Origin: Paenibacillus cremeus
GTDB taxonomy: Bacteria > Bacillota > Bacilli > Paenibacillales > NBRC-103111
Length of the DNA: 64,000 bases
Reading direction: 5' to 3'
NCBI RefSeq assembly: GCF_007786445.1
Contig: NZ_VNJI01000014.1
Span: 1 to 64,000, forward strand
Made by a program: the position numbers and the translations under genes. Of this stretch, positions 6,738 through 16,709 are shown piece by piece. The notes beneath the pieces were generated by a model. The model ran no database searches, was not told the origin of the DNA, and saw nothing but the letters and a program-made list of their open reading frames with translations. How positions within the stretch are numbered: position 1 is the first letter of the stretch; each line of letters begins with the position of its first letter.

Positions 6738-7745
6738 ATGGGTACACCTTTTATAGGCGAAGTTCGGATGTTTGCGGGTAATTTTCCTCCGGCAGGATGG
6801 GCGCTTTGCAATGGTCAGATCATGCCTATTAGTGAAAATGATACGTTGTTTAACTTAATTGGTACGACTTATGGTGGTGATGGTCAGGAGACGTTTGCAT
6901 TGCCTAATTTGCAGAGCCGGATTCCATTGCATCAAGGAAACGGATTTACTTTAGCAGAGACGGGCGGAGCAGAAAGTGTCACGCTGACGGTGAGTCAAAT
7001 CCCTGCCCATGCGCATGCTGCGGGCGTATCCTCCAAATTCGGCAGTACGAACAGTCCTGACAGCACGGTGATGGCGCGGTCGACCCTGAATCAGTTCACG
7101 GATGGGTCCGTGACGAAAAGTGCCATGGGAGCGACCACTTTTGTAGGTTCCTCGGGTGGGAGCCAGCCGCATGATAATATGCAGCCTTATTTGACGATTA
7201 ACTACATTATTAGTTTGTATGGGATATTTCCTTCACAATCCGGCGGTGATCCAACCAATCCGTTTATTTCGGAGGTTCGCTGGATTGCCTTTAATTTTGC
7301 CCCAGGTGGAAATGCGTTTTGCAATGGACAGCTGTTGCCGATTGCCCAAAATCAAGCTTTATTCTCGCTGCTCGGCACCACTTATGGGGGAGATGGCCGG
7401 GTGAATTTTGCCCTCCCGGATTTAAGAGGCAGAGTACCGATTCATCAAGGTAATGGACATACCTTGGGGGAAAGAGGCGGAGAGCAAGGGCACACGCTAA
7501 GTATTAGTGAGCTGCCGGCGCATACGCACTCCCTTGGCGCCAGTAACAGTGTGGCCGGCTCCAATGCGGCCGTAAACAACACCTTTGGGGTGACCGCTAC
7601 CAGCTCGTATGCTTTCGTACCGGATAACGCATCGGATACCGTGACCACTAATGTCGGTGGCAATCAAGCGCATTTGAACATGCAGCCTTATTTATGTCTG
7701 AACGCTATTATTGCTTTGGTGGGAGTATTCCCAAGTCAGAATTAA
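6738..7745 (+). CDS. Tandem tail-collar domain protein (Mdp-like)
   Basis: About 335 residues made of two full phage tail-collar (PF07484-type) modules fused end to end. Module one (1-165) has GEVRMFAGNFPPAGWALCNG, GTTYGGDG and FALPNLQSRIPLHQG; module two (172-335) has SEVRWIAFNFAPGGNAFCNG, GTTYGGDG and FALPDLRGRVPIHQG. Each closes with QPYL..N.II.L.G.FPSQ. Such 'microcystin-dependent protein' genes usually occur as tandem sets of three single-domain genes outside prophages; here the first two seem fused. ATG 6738 gives seven bases to the TTGGAGG site; GTG 6735 is an alternative. No phage structural genes lie nearby, so this is not a prophage tail. Confidence 0.9.
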   Translation: MGTPFIGEVRMFAGNFPPAGWALCNGQIMPISENDTLFNLIGTTYGGDGQETFALPNLQSRIPLHQGNGFTLAETGGAESVTLTVSQIPAHAHAAGVSSKFGSTNSPDSTVMARSTLNQFTDGSVTKSAMGATTFVGSSGGSQPHDNMQPYLTINYIISLYGIFPSQSGGDPTNPFISEVRWIAFNFAPGGNAFCNGQLLPIAQNQALFSLLGTTYGGDGRVNFALPDLRGRVPIHQGNGHTLGERGGEQGHTLSISELPAHTHSLGASNSVAGSNAAVNNTFGVTATSSYAFVPDNASDTVTTNVGGNQAHLNMQPYLCLNAIIALVGVFPSQN

Positions 7746-7756
7746 GGAGAGATACG

Positions 7757-8287
7757 ATGTCTAGCGAACCGTTTGTTGGGGAGATTTGCCTATTTCCATT
7801 TTATTTTGCGCCCAGAGGGTGGGCTACTTGTGACGGACAGCTTCTCCCTATTGCGCAGAACACGGCGTTGTTCTCCCTGCTGGGGACTTATTACGGAGGG
7901 GATGGCCGAAGCACATTTGCTCTTCCCAATTTGAATGGCAAAGTGCCGCTGCAAGCCGGACAAGGTCCGGGGCTGTCCCAGTACGACCTTGGTCAGGAAG
8001 GCGGCTCGGATTACGTCACCTTGCTTCCTACAGAGATTCCTGCTCACAATCACACGCTTCAATACGGACAAGCTGCAGGCTCGCAAGAGTCGCCCGCAGG
8101 TCAAATTTGGAAGGATACACCCGGACGTCGCAGCGGCTTCGCCTATTCGAGTTTGCCGAATAATGTGGTTATGGGGGCACAAGCTATTGCACCGGCAGGC
8201 GGCGGACAGCCGCATAACAACATGCAGCCTTACTTGACGCTGAATTTTTGTATCGCGCTGCAAGGGATTTTTCCACCGCGCGGTTAA
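7757..8287 (+). CDS. Tail-collar domain protein (Mdp-like)
   Basis: A 176-residue single-module relative of the preceding gene: GEICLFPFYFAPRGWATCDGQ, LLGTYYGGDGRSTFALPNL, EIPAHNHTL and a C-terminus NMQPYLTLNFCIALQGIFP. AAGGAGAG lies just before ATG 7757, which fixes the start; an upstream in-frame start lies within the previous gene. The 11-base gap to the preceding gene indicates one transcript. The role is unknown; family members are treated as surface or tail-fibre-like proteins. Confidence 0.92.
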   Translation: MSSEPFVGEICLFPFYFAPRGWATCDGQLLPIAQNTALFSLLGTYYGGDGRSTFALPNLNGKVPLQAGQGPGLSQYDLGQEGGSDYVTLLPTEIPAHNHTLQYGQAAGSQESPAGQIWKDTPGRRSGFAYSSLPNNVVMGAQAIAPAGGGQPHNNMQPYLTLNFCIALQGIFPPRG

Positions 8288-8335
8288 AGCATGAGTTAGA
8301 AGCGGTTTTCGATGAGTCGGAGAGGAGCCTGAGAT

Positions 8336-11300
8336 GTGAGTGGCTGGCGGGATAGTTGGGGACAGTCGTTTTGGAAGTACAGGCGTTGGGAAGCAAGATT
8401 TATTTTGTTAGGGCTGTTCATCGTAGCCGGCGTTTGTTTTGGGTTTGTAGGTTCGGTACATGCGGCAGCATTCTCTGTAAATACGAACGCAGATACGGTG
8501 GATAGCAGTCCCGGCGACGGGATTTGTGCTGACAGTTCAGGGAAGTGTTCGCTTCGAGCGGCTGTAATGGAGGCGAATGCGGCAGCGAGCTCAGACGATA
8601 TTAGCATTCCTTCAGGTACATATACTTTAACAGCGGGCGAATTGCAGATTACGAACCCAGTCAGACTGTTAGGTACCAACCAGTCGAATACGATTATCCA
8701 AGCGGCAAGCACACCGGATACGGCCGCGTCCCGAGTGTTTAATATTAATTCGACACTGGGCGCGGGATTCGATGTTACGATCCAGGGGCTAACGATTCGT
8801 TACGGTAAGGTGTCCGCGGACGCGAACGGCTTTGGCGGCGGAGGCATCGGCGCTGATGTCGGGAACAAAACGCTGACCATCAGAGATTCGATTATTGACA
8901 ATAACGTCGCTTCAGGAGAAGGCTACGGCGGCGGACTGTATGTTTCAGGTACGTCTGCGGGAAGTGTGGTCCTGTCGAATGTGACGGTTAGCAATAACAA
9001 AGCAGGACAGTCGGGGATGTCCAGCTACGGCGCCCGAGGCGGGGGCATTTACCTGGAAGGGGACATGACCTTGAGCATGACGCAGCTAAACGTGACGAAC
9101 AACGCTTCCTACGGGCAAGGCGGAGGAATGGCGATTGTATCCGCTACGGCATCATCGCGTTCGGTTGCAATCAGCTCCAGCTCTTTTACCGGCAACCATG
9201 CTTATAGTTCGGGAAGCACCCCTAATAAGGGGCCAGAGGGGCGCGCTGGGGGATTGTACTTGGGCTCGCCTGCGGTCATTACGGGCACCGACTTCACTGG
9301 CAATACCGCAGATGGGGACGGGGGCGGCTTGGTGCTCGACTATTTTGCCGGCACGGTGGGATTAACGAATGTTACGGTGACAGGTAACACGGCTGCGCGA
9401 GGCGGTGGGCTGTTCGTTAATGCGAATAAGGCGCCGAGCATCACGGGCACTACTTCATTCTCTGGAAATACGGGCGGCGATGTGGCGGCCAATCCGGAGA
9501 GCTCGGATCTGAAGGTTACGATTGCTCCAGCGGCTGCTCCGAACGGGACGTTCGCGCAAGGCAAGACAGGAGCGCACTACTCGGTGACCGTGCGAAATAA
9601 TGGCACCCTCAAGACGAGCGGCACGGTCACGGCCACGGTGACGCTGCCGGCGGGGCTCACCGCTACGAATATGACGGGAACCGGATGGAGCTGTACAGTA
9701 GCGAGTTTGACTTGTACAAGTTCGGACGTCCGGAATGGACAGAGCGATTTTCCTGTTATTGATGTGACGGTCAACGTTGCGCCGGGTACATCTCGCACGG
9801 TGACGAGCACCGCTCAGGTATCTGGGGGCAATGAGCTCGATTTCAGCAACGATACCGGAACGCATACTACGACGGTTCTAAGCAATGATGCTACGTTAAA
9901 GGGGCTAGCTGCTTCGAGTGTGACGCTAAACGAACCGTTTGCAGCAGGGACATTGGATTATACGGCGAATGTGCTGTATGCCGTGAGCTCCATTACGGTC
10001 ACACCGACGGTTAATGAGTCTCATGCTACGGTGAAAGTGAACACCAGCAATGTGAATAGCGGTCAAGCGAGCGGGGCCATCAATCTGGCGGTTGGCAGTA
10101 CGAATGTCATTAGCGTGGTGGCGACGGCGGAAGACGGTACCACGACGATGAATTATACCATCACGGTGACCCGAGCGCCCAAATCGACGAATGCGAATTT
10201 GAGCGACTTGAAGGTCGACGGGGTGAGCATCGGAGGCTTTGCGCCTAACACGACATCGTATACCCTGAATGTACCGAACTCGAAGACAACGATGGCGGTG
10301 ACGGGTACGAAGGCGGATGCGACGGCGACTGTGGTTGTGGCGGGTGACGGCAGCCTGGCGGTCGGCACCAACACGATCACTGTCACGGTGACGGCTGAGG
10401 ATGCGACGGTCGTGAAAACCTACACCGTGACGGTGGTGCGAGCACCAAGCAGCAATGCGAACCTGAGCGATTTGAAGCTTAACGGTACAAGCGTGTCGGG
10501 TTTTGCCTCCGGCACATTGGATTACACGGTAAATGTGCCGAATGCGACGACCTCCGTCGCGGTGACTAGCACGAAAGAGGACGCGACAGCGACTGTGGCA
10601 GTGAACGGCGGCAGCAATTTAGCCGTTGGCGAGAATACGGTCACGGTCACTGTGACCGCACAGGATACGACGACGGTGAAGGTGTATACCGTGACCGTCG
10701 TGCGAGCGCCAAGCAGCAATGCGCTATTGAGCGACTTGCAGGTCGACGGGACAAGCATAGCCGGCTTCACGCCTGGCACGGTTAGCTATTCGGTGTATGT
10801 GCCGAATGCGACGACTTCCGTCGTCGTAACGGGACTGAAGGCGGATGCGACAGCAAATGTAGCGGTGACCGGTGGAAGCAGCTTGGCCGTCGGCCAAAAT
10901 ACGGTTACTGTCAAAGTGACAGCCGAGGATACGACTACGGTCGTCAACTACACCGTGACGATCGTCCGAGCGCCAAGCAGCAATGCGTTCTTGAGCGACC
11001 TGAAGGTCGACGGGACGAGCATCGCGGGCTTTGCTTCAAACACGGTCAGCTACTCGGTATATGTGCCGAATGCGACAACCTCCGTCGTGGTGACGGGACT
11101 CCAAGCGGATGCGACGGCGAATGTGGTGGTGACGGGCGGCAGTAATCTGGCCGTCGGCAACAACACGGTCACCGTCACGGTCACGGCTGAAGACAGCACA
11201 ACCACGCTGAGCTACACAATTACGGTCCGCAGACAGGCCGCGGATCCGACCTTAAATGCACTGACGGTGAACGGAACCGGTGTAGCGGGCTTTGCACCAG

Positions 11301-13981
11301 GCACGCTGAGCTACACAGTGAGCGTGCCGAATGCTACCACCGCGATCACAGCTGTAGGGACGGCAGCAGATGCCAATGCTGCGGTAAGTGTGACCGGCGG
11401 CAGCAATCTAACCGTAGGCGATAACACAGTGACGGTGAAGGTGACGGCCGAAGATCCGTCCATTACCCAGACGTATACCCTTAAGGTGCACCGCATTTCC
11501 GCCAATGCAAATTTAAGCGACTTAAAGGTAAGCGGCACTAGCGTCGCAGGGTTTACACCAGGCACAGTCAGCTATGCGGTGTACGTGCCGAATGCCACGA
11601 CCTCCGTCGTGGTAACGGGCACAACAGCGGATGCGAACGCCAGCCTTAGCGTGACAGGCGGCAGCAATCTCGTGGTCGGCAGCAATACGGTCACGGCCAC
11701 CGTGACAGCGGAGGATACGACCACAGTGAAAGCCTACACCGTCACGGTCGTGCGAGCGGCCAGCAACAACGCCAGCTTAAGCGGCTTGAAGGTGGATGGG
11801 ATCAGCGTGACTGGCTTTGCGCCAGGGACGCTCGGGTATACGGTGTACGTGCCGAATGCCACGACCTCCGTCGTGGTGACGGGCACGGCAGCGGATGTAA
11901 CAGCCAGCCTAGTCGTCAACGGCGGCAGCAATCTTGTGGTCGGCAGCAATACGGCCACGGTGACGGTGACCGCGCAGGATGCCACGGTGCTGACCTACAC
12001 GGTTAACGTGGTTCGGGCCGGCAGCAGCAACGTAGCCTTAAGCGGCTTGCTGCTGAACGGGACGAGCGTTCCGGGCTTTGCACCGGGCGTCCTGGATTAC
12101 ACAACGAGCGTCACGAACACGGTGTATAGCGTATCGGTGACCGCGAGCGTGTACGATCCGGCGTCAAGAATCAAAATTAACAACATCGACGTTCTGAGCG
12201 GACAAAGCCAAACGATTCTTTTGCAAGACGGACCGAATAAGATCACGGTTAAGGTGCTGGCTCAAGACCAAATCAGCGTGCAGGATTATGCAATCACGAT
12301 TACGCGCTACAGTAGTGCCTCGCTGACCGGACTTGCGGTGGGCGGAGTCAATTTATCGCCATCGTTTAATGCGGGAACACTGAGCTATACCGGGACGGTC
12401 CCCTACGGCGTCAGTTCTGTGACGGTCACGGGCTCCGTATATGATCCTAACGCTTCGCTGCTGATCAATGGCGTGGCGGTGAGGGGCGGCGTACCTAGCT
12501 CGCCGATGAATTTGACCGTAGGCCTGAACACGATTCAGGTTGTCGTGACTCCGGCGTATGGTGCTCCATCGCAGCCGTACACGATTGTTTTGACCCGCCA
12601 ACCTCAGCCAAGCTCGAGTTCGGGCGGCGGCGCTGGCGGCGGTTCCACTTCAGTCCTGTTGACGGTGGATGGGAATGGAAAAACCCTGCAGGTGGACGTG
12701 CAGCGAACGCTTACCCCGGACGGTAGAGTGATCGATAAAATGGTCATTACACCGGACATTGTCAAACCGCAAAGCGGTGGAGCAGGCAGCGAGCCAAATG
12801 CATGGACGCTGGTCATTCCGAAATTGCCGGCGGAAAGCACGGAGTTTAACGTCAACGTCCCTATGAATACGCTGCAGGTGTTAGCTGACAATGGCTTGAC
12901 CCTTCGGATCGCCACCGACGATGTTCAAATTTCACTTGCCAAAGATGCGATCACGAAGGCGCTGGCCGCCCATGATGAAGTGTATTTCCGATTTGCCCCG
13001 ATTCAAACGGATGCGGCATGGAAGGAAACCGAGAAGCGGGTCTTGACTGCGCAGCTCGTTACCAAGGCGGCGGCAGGCGGAGAAGTCACGGTTCTGGGAA
13101 GGCCTATGACGATTGAAACGAACGTCAAGAATCAGGAGACGAAGCTGAACTTCTCGCTCAAAGACATGAAGCTTCCATCGGATCCGAAGGAGCGGGCGAA
13201 GTTCTTGTCCTCGCTTCGCGTCTATGTAGAGCATAGCGATGGAGAGAAGGAATTGGTCAAGGGTGCGATCCGATACGATGCTCAGGATCAGCCGGTCAGC
13301 ATTGAGATTGTTGTGACCAAATTCAGTACCTTCAGTATCGTCGAGATTCAGAAGAAGCCGATCGATACCTTGACGTATAAACGTTGGATCGACGGGTATC
13401 CGAATGGGACGTTTAAGCCGAATCAATCGATTACGCGGGCGGAAGCGGCAGCCATTTTTGTGAAGGCGTTAGAGCTGCCACAGCCGACGACGGAGGTAGA
13501 AAAGTTCAGTGACGTCTCGGAAGGCCACTGGGCGGAAGCGGTGATTCGCCAGGTGCAAAGCGCCGGCTTGCTGAGCGGCTATCCGGACGGTTCGTTTAAG
13601 CCGGATGCAGCGATCACAAGAGCGGAGCTTGCAGCGATTATCGCGCGCTTGAAGAAGCTCAGCACGGATGACAGCAGCGGTCGGGCATTTACGGACACGC
13701 AAGGCCATTGGGCCGAGGGTGCGATCCAGGCTGTGAAGGCAGCCGAATTGATGTCGGGCTACGAGGATGGTTCGTTCCGGCCGGATCAACCGGTGACACG
13801 CGCGGAAGCGGTGAAGGTGATCAATACGCTGCTCAAGCGTCCGACCCCAATGCTGGATAAGGACAGTTGGACCGACGTATCGAAGCAGGATTGGTTCTGG
13901 CTGGATGTCCAATCGGCCTCCTCGTCCTTCAGCCACACACGGTATACGGATGGCAGCAGTGATGCGGTAGTGATTCCGTAA
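8336..13981 (+). CDS. Giant SLH-anchored surface protein with cadherin-like repeats
   Basis: 1881 residues. A signal sequence with a long N-region ends near residue 44. Next comes CSLRAAVMEANA (from residue 71), the mark of right-handed beta-helix surface proteins, with Gly-rich helix rungs to about 385. A DUF11-like domain follows (about 398-510). Ten cadherin-like beta-sandwich modules of about 90 residues run from about 515 to 1420 (for example 'NLSDLKLNGTSVSGF...YTVNVPNATTSVAVT'). Then a Ser/Gly linker (about 1424-1438), a further domain, and three SLH motifs (about 1680-1835: DGYPNGTFKPNQSITRAEAA, SGYPDGSFKPDAAITRAELA, SGYEDGSFRPDQPVTRAEAV). SLH motifs bind pyruvylated secondary wall polymer. 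GTG 8336 is the start; an upstream ATG runs into TGA. It follows the tail-collar genes directly and may share their transcript. Confidence 0.95.
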   Translation: MSGWRDSWGQSFWKYRRWEARFILLGLFIVAGVCFGFVGSVHAAAFSVNTNADTVDSSPGDGICADSSGKCSLRAAVMEANAAASSDDISIPSGTYTLTAGELQITNPVRLLGTNQSNTIIQAASTPDTAASRVFNINSTLGAGFDVTIQGLTIRYGKVSADANGFGGGGIGADVGNKTLTIRDSIIDNNVASGEGYGGGLYVSGTSAGSVVLSNVTVSNNKAGQSGMSSYGARGGGIYLEGDMTLSMTQLNVTNNASYGQGGGMAIVSATASSRSVAISSSSFTGNHAYSSGSTPNKGPEGRAGGLYLGSPAVITGTDFTGNTADGDGGGLVLDYFAGTVGLTNVTVTGNTAARGGGLFVNANKAPSITGTTSFSGNTGGDVAANPESSDLKVTIAPAAAPNGTFAQGKTGAHYSVTVRNNGTLKTSGTVTATVTLPAGLTATNMTGTGWSCTVASLTCTSSDVRNGQSDFPVIDVTVNVAPGTSRTVTSTAQVSGGNELDFSNDTGTHTTTVLSNDATLKGLAASSVTLNEPFAAGTLDYTANVLYAVSSITVTPTVNESHATVKVNTSNVNSGQASGAINLAVGSTNVISVVATAEDGTTTMNYTITVTRAPKSTNANLSDLKVDGVSIGGFAPNTTSYTLNVPNSKTTMAVTGTKADATATVVVAGDGSLAVGTNTITVTVTAEDATVVKTYTVTVVRAPSSNANLSDLKLNGTSVSGFASGTLDYTVNVPNATTSVAVTSTKEDATATVAVNGGSNLAVGENTVTVTVTAQDTTTVKVYTVTVVRAPSSNALLSDLQVDGTSIAGFTPGTVSYSVYVPNATTSVVVTGLKADATANVAVTGGSSLAVGQNTVTVKVTAEDTTTVVNYTVTIVRAPSSNAFLSDLKVDGTSIAGFASNTVSYSVYVPNATTSVVVTGLQADATANVVVTGGSNLAVGNNTVTVTVTAEDSTTTLSYTITVRRQAADPTLNALTVNGTGVAGFAPGTLSYTVSVPNATTAITAVGTAADANAAVSVTGGSNLTVGDNTVTVKVTAEDPSITQTYTLKVHRISANANLSDLKVSGTSVAGFTPGTVSYAVYVPNATTSVVVTGTTADANASLSVTGGSNLVVGSNTVTATVTAEDTTTVKAYTVTVVRAASNNASLSGLKVDGISVTGFAPGTLGYTVYVPNATTSVVVTGTAADVTASLVVNGGSNLVVGSNTATVTVTAQDATVLTYTVNVVRAGSSNVALSGLLLNGTSVPGFAPGVLDYTTSVTNTVYSVSVTASVYDPASRIKINNIDVLSGQSQTILLQDGPNKITVKVLAQDQISVQDYAITITRYSSASLTGLAVGGVNLSPSFNAGTLSYTGTVPYGVSSVTVTGSVYDPNASLLINGVAVRGGVPSSPMNLTVGLNTIQVVVTPAYGAPSQPYTIVLTRQPQPSSSSGGGAGGGSTSVLLTVDGNGKTLQVDVQRTLTPDGRVIDKMVITPDIVKPQSGGAGSEPNAWTLVIPKLPAESTEFNVNVPMNTLQVLADNGLTLRIATDDVQISLAKDAITKALAAHDEVYFRFAPIQTDAAWKETEKRVLTAQLVTKAAAGGEVTVLGRPMTIETNVKNQETKLNFSLKDMKLPSDPKERAKFLSSLRVYVEHSDGEKELVKGAIRYDAQDQPVSIEIVVTKFSTFSIVEIQKKPIDTLTYKRWIDGYPNGTFKPNQSITRAEAAAIFVKALELPQPTTEVEKFSDVSEGHWAEAVIRQVQSAGLLSGYPDGSFKPDAAITRAELAAIIARLKKLSTDDSSGRAFTDTQGHWAEGAIQAVKAAELMSGYEDGSFRPDQPVTRAEAVKVINTLLKRPTPMLDKDSWTDVSKQDWFWLDVQSASSSFSHTRYTDGSSDAVVIP

Positions 13982-13994
13982 AAATAAAGTCATG

Positions 13995-14029
13995 AAATCC
14001 TGCTATGCTCACGCTTAGCAGGATTTTTT
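13995..14029 (+). terminator. Intrinsic terminator after the SLH protein gene
   Basis: AAATCCTGCTA / TAGCAGGATTT hairpin followed by TTTTT. Confidence 0.88.
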
Positions 14030-14047
14030 ACCACCGAGGAGGATATG

Positions 14048-14959
14048 ATGACTCATTCTGTTCAGCGCAAAAGATCAAGCCTTATGGCAGCATTGGCAGT
14101 GACCCTGCTCTTAACGGCCGGCTGCTCGGCCTCGCAGCAGCCGGCTTCCGCCAAACCGGCCGCTACAACCACCCCAAGCGACAAAAGCGTGGCAGCAAGC
14201 ACTCCTGCACCGGCTGCACCGACGGCCACCCCGGCACCAGCAAATCCGCCAAGCAGTCTGGATCGGAGCAAGCCTCCCGGAAGCAACATCGATTTATCAC
14301 ACTGGAAATTAACGCTGCCGCTCGAGAAAGCGACGGATATTTCCACGGCTGATTTAGTCAAAGGGTATTCCTCCGACTATTTCTATACGGATCCGCAGGA
14401 CGGGGCGATGACATTTTGGTCCCCGGTAGTGGGCGGAAAGACGGCGAATACGGAGTATCCCCGATCGGAGCTTCGGGAGATGATGAACCCGTCTAGCAGT
14501 AAAGTCAACTGGACTTGGCAGGGGACACACATTGAGAATGCCAGAGAAATGGTAACCCAAGTACCTTCTTCGGGGCGGGTAGTGGTGATGCAAATTCACG
14601 GAATCACCACTGCCGGCGGGGACGCGGCGCCTCTGGTGAAAGTGGAATATGACGATAAGAAGAAAGCCATTGATTGTCTGGTGAAAAGCTCGTCCAAAAC
14701 CGGCGACAAGGATATCCATTACACGTTTAACGGCTATGATCTGAATAAGGCCTACGATGGACAGCTGAAAGTGGTGGACGGCGTGCTAAGCATGACGTTC
14801 AACGGCGTCACGAAAACGGTGAATTTTGTAGAGCAGGACCCAAATTGGAAGACATTAAATTTCTACTTTAAAGCCGGAGTCTATGTACAGGATAATCAAG
14901 GAGATAAAAATGAGGGCGGGCGCGTCAAAATTTACAAATTAGACGTCAGCCACTCCTAA
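14048..14959 (+). CDS. Alginate lyase lipoprotein (polysaccharide lyase family 7)
   Basis: About 303 residues. A lipoprotein signal ends in the lipobox LTAGC (Cys about residue 26). A Pro/Ala/Thr linker leads to a PL7 beta-jelly-roll domain starting IDLSHWKLTLP. The three PL7 catalytic signatures are present: YPRSELREM (from about 137), QIHG (from about 182) and YFKAGVYVQ (from about 273). These carry the Arg, Gln-His and Tyr residues of the active site. The enzyme should cut alginate or a related uronate polymer by beta-elimination outside the membrane. ATG 14048 sits five bases from GGAGG; ATG 14045 is too close but possible. No uptake or uronate-catabolism genes are adjacent. Confidence 0.92.
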   Translation: MTHSVQRKRSSLMAALAVTLLLTAGCSASQQPASAKPAATTTPSDKSVAASTPAPAAPTATPAPANPPSSLDRSKPPGSNIDLSHWKLTLPLEKATDISTADLVKGYSSDYFYTDPQDGAMTFWSPVVGGKTANTEYPRSELREMMNPSSSKVNWTWQGTHIENAREMVTQVPSSGRVVVMQIHGITTAGGDAAPLVKVEYDDKKKAIDCLVKSSSKTGDKDIHYTFNGYDLNKAYDGQLKVVDGVLSMTFNGVTKTVNFVEQDPNWKTLNFYFKAGVYVQDNQGDKNEGGRVKIYKLDVSHS

Positions 14960-15044
14960 TGAGGAGGAAAAAAGAAACGGCTGGACAAACATCCAACCGT
15001 TTCATAGTAACCCTACATAAATTGTGATGTGCATTTCTATTTTG

Positions 15045-15073
15045 AACGGCCTTAACTCTAAGGTCGTTTTTTT
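15045..15073. terminator. Terminator between convergent genes
   Basis: AACGGCCTTA / TAAGGTCGTT with a T-run on the plus strand. A second hairpin (AAACGGcTGGA / TCCAaCCGTTT, about 14974-15003) lies just before it. Both separate the alginate lyase from the convergent permease. Confidence 0.8.
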
Positions 15074-15077
15074 GTGT

Positions 15078-16505
15078 TTAAAAAAGCCAGGACACCCAAT
15101 AGGCCAGAATAGCTAAGGTGAAAATAACCGTAATCGGGATGACCGTCGAGGTTACTTTTAAGTAGTCGCCCCATGTAATTTTGACTTTCCCTTTCTTCAG
15201 AATGTGCATCCACATCAGCGTAGCCAAAGTCCCAATGGGTAAAAACAGCGAGCCGACATCGCTGCCAATGACGCTGGCCAGGTACGAAATTTTGAGCGTT
15301 AAGGGATCGAGTCCCATATTGGTCAAGGTTAACGTGCCGACCATTAGAGCCGGATGGTTATTGAACAGGTTCGACAAGATGGAAATCAGTGTGCCCATGA
15401 CGACGCTCGCTTGAAGCAGATTGCTTGTGACAAGCGGCTGAACAGAGTGAATCAGCAGTTGCGTTAAGCCGATATTGTGCAGCCCATAAATAATTACATA
15501 CATACCGAAGGCAAAAATGAGGATGTACCAAGGCGTTTTCCGCAGCATATCCGCGGGTGTGATTTTCAAATAGTACCAGCGCCAGAGCAGGAGGAACACC
15601 GAGCCGATGACCGCCATCAGTGGGACCGGAAAGTGAAAGTAGGAAGCGACGAACAGGCTGATACGGACGGCGAAGACGAAAATGAGGATGTTGCGCATAA
15701 GAGAGCCGCGTTTCTCTGGCGAGATCGGCATGGCCACTTCTTTTAACGGATGCTGTTCATTGCGCGGCGACACGTTCCAGGGTTTAACTGGGGGAAGCTT
15801 AGCGGGCAGGACGCTGCGGAAGTTGAGAAACAGCAGCCCCGAGAGGAGTGCAAGTCCCAGTATGGCCGGAACGAACATCATAGCTGTAAACATGTATAGG
15901 TCCATATGAACGATTTGGAGCGCGATCAGGTTAACGATGTTGCTGACGCCGATGGGGGCACTGGATGCGGTGGCAATCAGGGCTCCGGAAAGTAAGTATG
16001 GAATTTTTTGATGGTTTTTCAACCCTAAATTGCGCAAGAGCATCATGAGGATCGGTGTCGTGATCAAAATACTGCCGTCATTATTGACGAACAGCGTCAT
16101 GAGAAAGCAGAACAGGTTCGTAAACCAGAATAAGCGGATTCCCGAACCTCGGGATTTTTCGAGCAGCTTCTCGGCCGCCCATTGGAAGAAGCCGAAGCTT
16201 TCGAGCACGATCGCCATGACGATCGTAGCAATGATGGTGATGGCCGCTCCGCCGATCGTCTCAGTGATGACGCCCAAATCGGCTAAGGAAACGCTGCCGC
16301 TAAGCAGCACGAACAGCGCGCCGACCGTTGCAGGGATGGCTTCATTCACATGCGACCGCCAGAAGATAAATGTGATGGTACATAAAAAGCTAAGAATGGT
16401 AATTGGCACCATTAAATCGTGCATGTGCATTTCTAGTCCCTCTCTTTCTTTCAGTCTAGTAATTCTTGCTAGCTTTCGATACCAAAAGATACCCATCCAT
16501 GGCAT
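15078..16505 (-). CDS. ArsB/NhaD-type ion permease
   Basis: About 475 residues with some eleven hydrophobic segments in the ion-transporter (IT) superfamily pattern. Examples are IATIVMAIVLESFGFFQW, the conserved FVNNDGSILITTPI at the first re-entrant region, ALIATASSAPIGVSNIVNLIA, and the mirror segment NLFNNHPALMVGTLTL. This is the arrangement of arsenite/antimonite (ArsB) and related Na+/H+ or organic-anion permeases; substrate cannot be set from sequence alone and no ars genes are adjacent. I chose the ATG at 16505 because AAGGAGGGG lies five bases upstream. Starting at 16430 (MHMHDLMVP, site GAGAGGGA) is the main alternative, and a TTG at 16610 is less likely. A minus-strand terminator lies in its leader. 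Confidence 0.82.
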   Translation of the reverse strand: MPWMGIFWYRKLARITRLKEREGLEMHMHDLMVPITILSFLCTITFIFWRSHVNEAIPATVGALFVLLSGSVSLADLGVITETIGGAAITIIATIVMAIVLESFGFFQWAAEKLLEKSRGSGIRLFWFTNLFCFLMTLFVNNDGSILITTPILMMLLRNLGLKNHQKIPYLLSGALIATASSAPIGVSNIVNLIALQIVHMDLYMFTAMMFVPAILGLALLSGLLFLNFRSVLPAKLPPVKPWNVSPRNEQHPLKEVAMPISPEKRGSLMRNILIFVFAVRISLFVASYFHFPVPLMAVIGSVFLLLWRWYYLKITPADMLRKTPWYILIFAFGMYVIIYGLHNIGLTQLLIHSVQPLVTSNLLQASVVMGTLISILSNLFNNHPALMVGTLTLTNMGLDPLTLKISYLASVIGSDVGSLFLPIGTLATLMWMHILKKGKVKITWGDYLKVTSTVIPITVIFTLAILAYWVSWLF

Positions 16506-16671
16506 GTACCCCTCCTTGACAGGTGTCTTCGATGTTCTGGTGCTTACAATATTTATACGCCCCGAGCCACTGGCATGTACTAGACTGTTCTCTATTTCTA
16601 CCAATTTCAACTAATAGATATCCTTGACGTTTCTACCTCCGTGATAACTGTATGGCTGGTTTGGCGCAAAT

Positions 16672-16709
16672 AAAAAAGCATGCGAATTAGTTCACCTAAT
16701 TCACATGCT
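16672..16709 (-). terminator. Intrinsic terminator in the leader of the permease gene
   Basis: On the minus strand AGCATGtGAATTAG / CTAATTCgCATGCT forms a strong hairpin and is followed by TTTTTTATTT. It points toward the permease gene, whose start is about 170 bases further on. It could end an upstream-initiated transcript or act as an attenuator in the permease leader. Confidence 0.75.

Noticed and set aside
6738..8287. Prophage tail region
   Set aside because: Only tail-collar domain proteins are present, with no capsid, tail tube, lysis or integrase genes nearby. The Mdp-like arrangement occurs outside phages.
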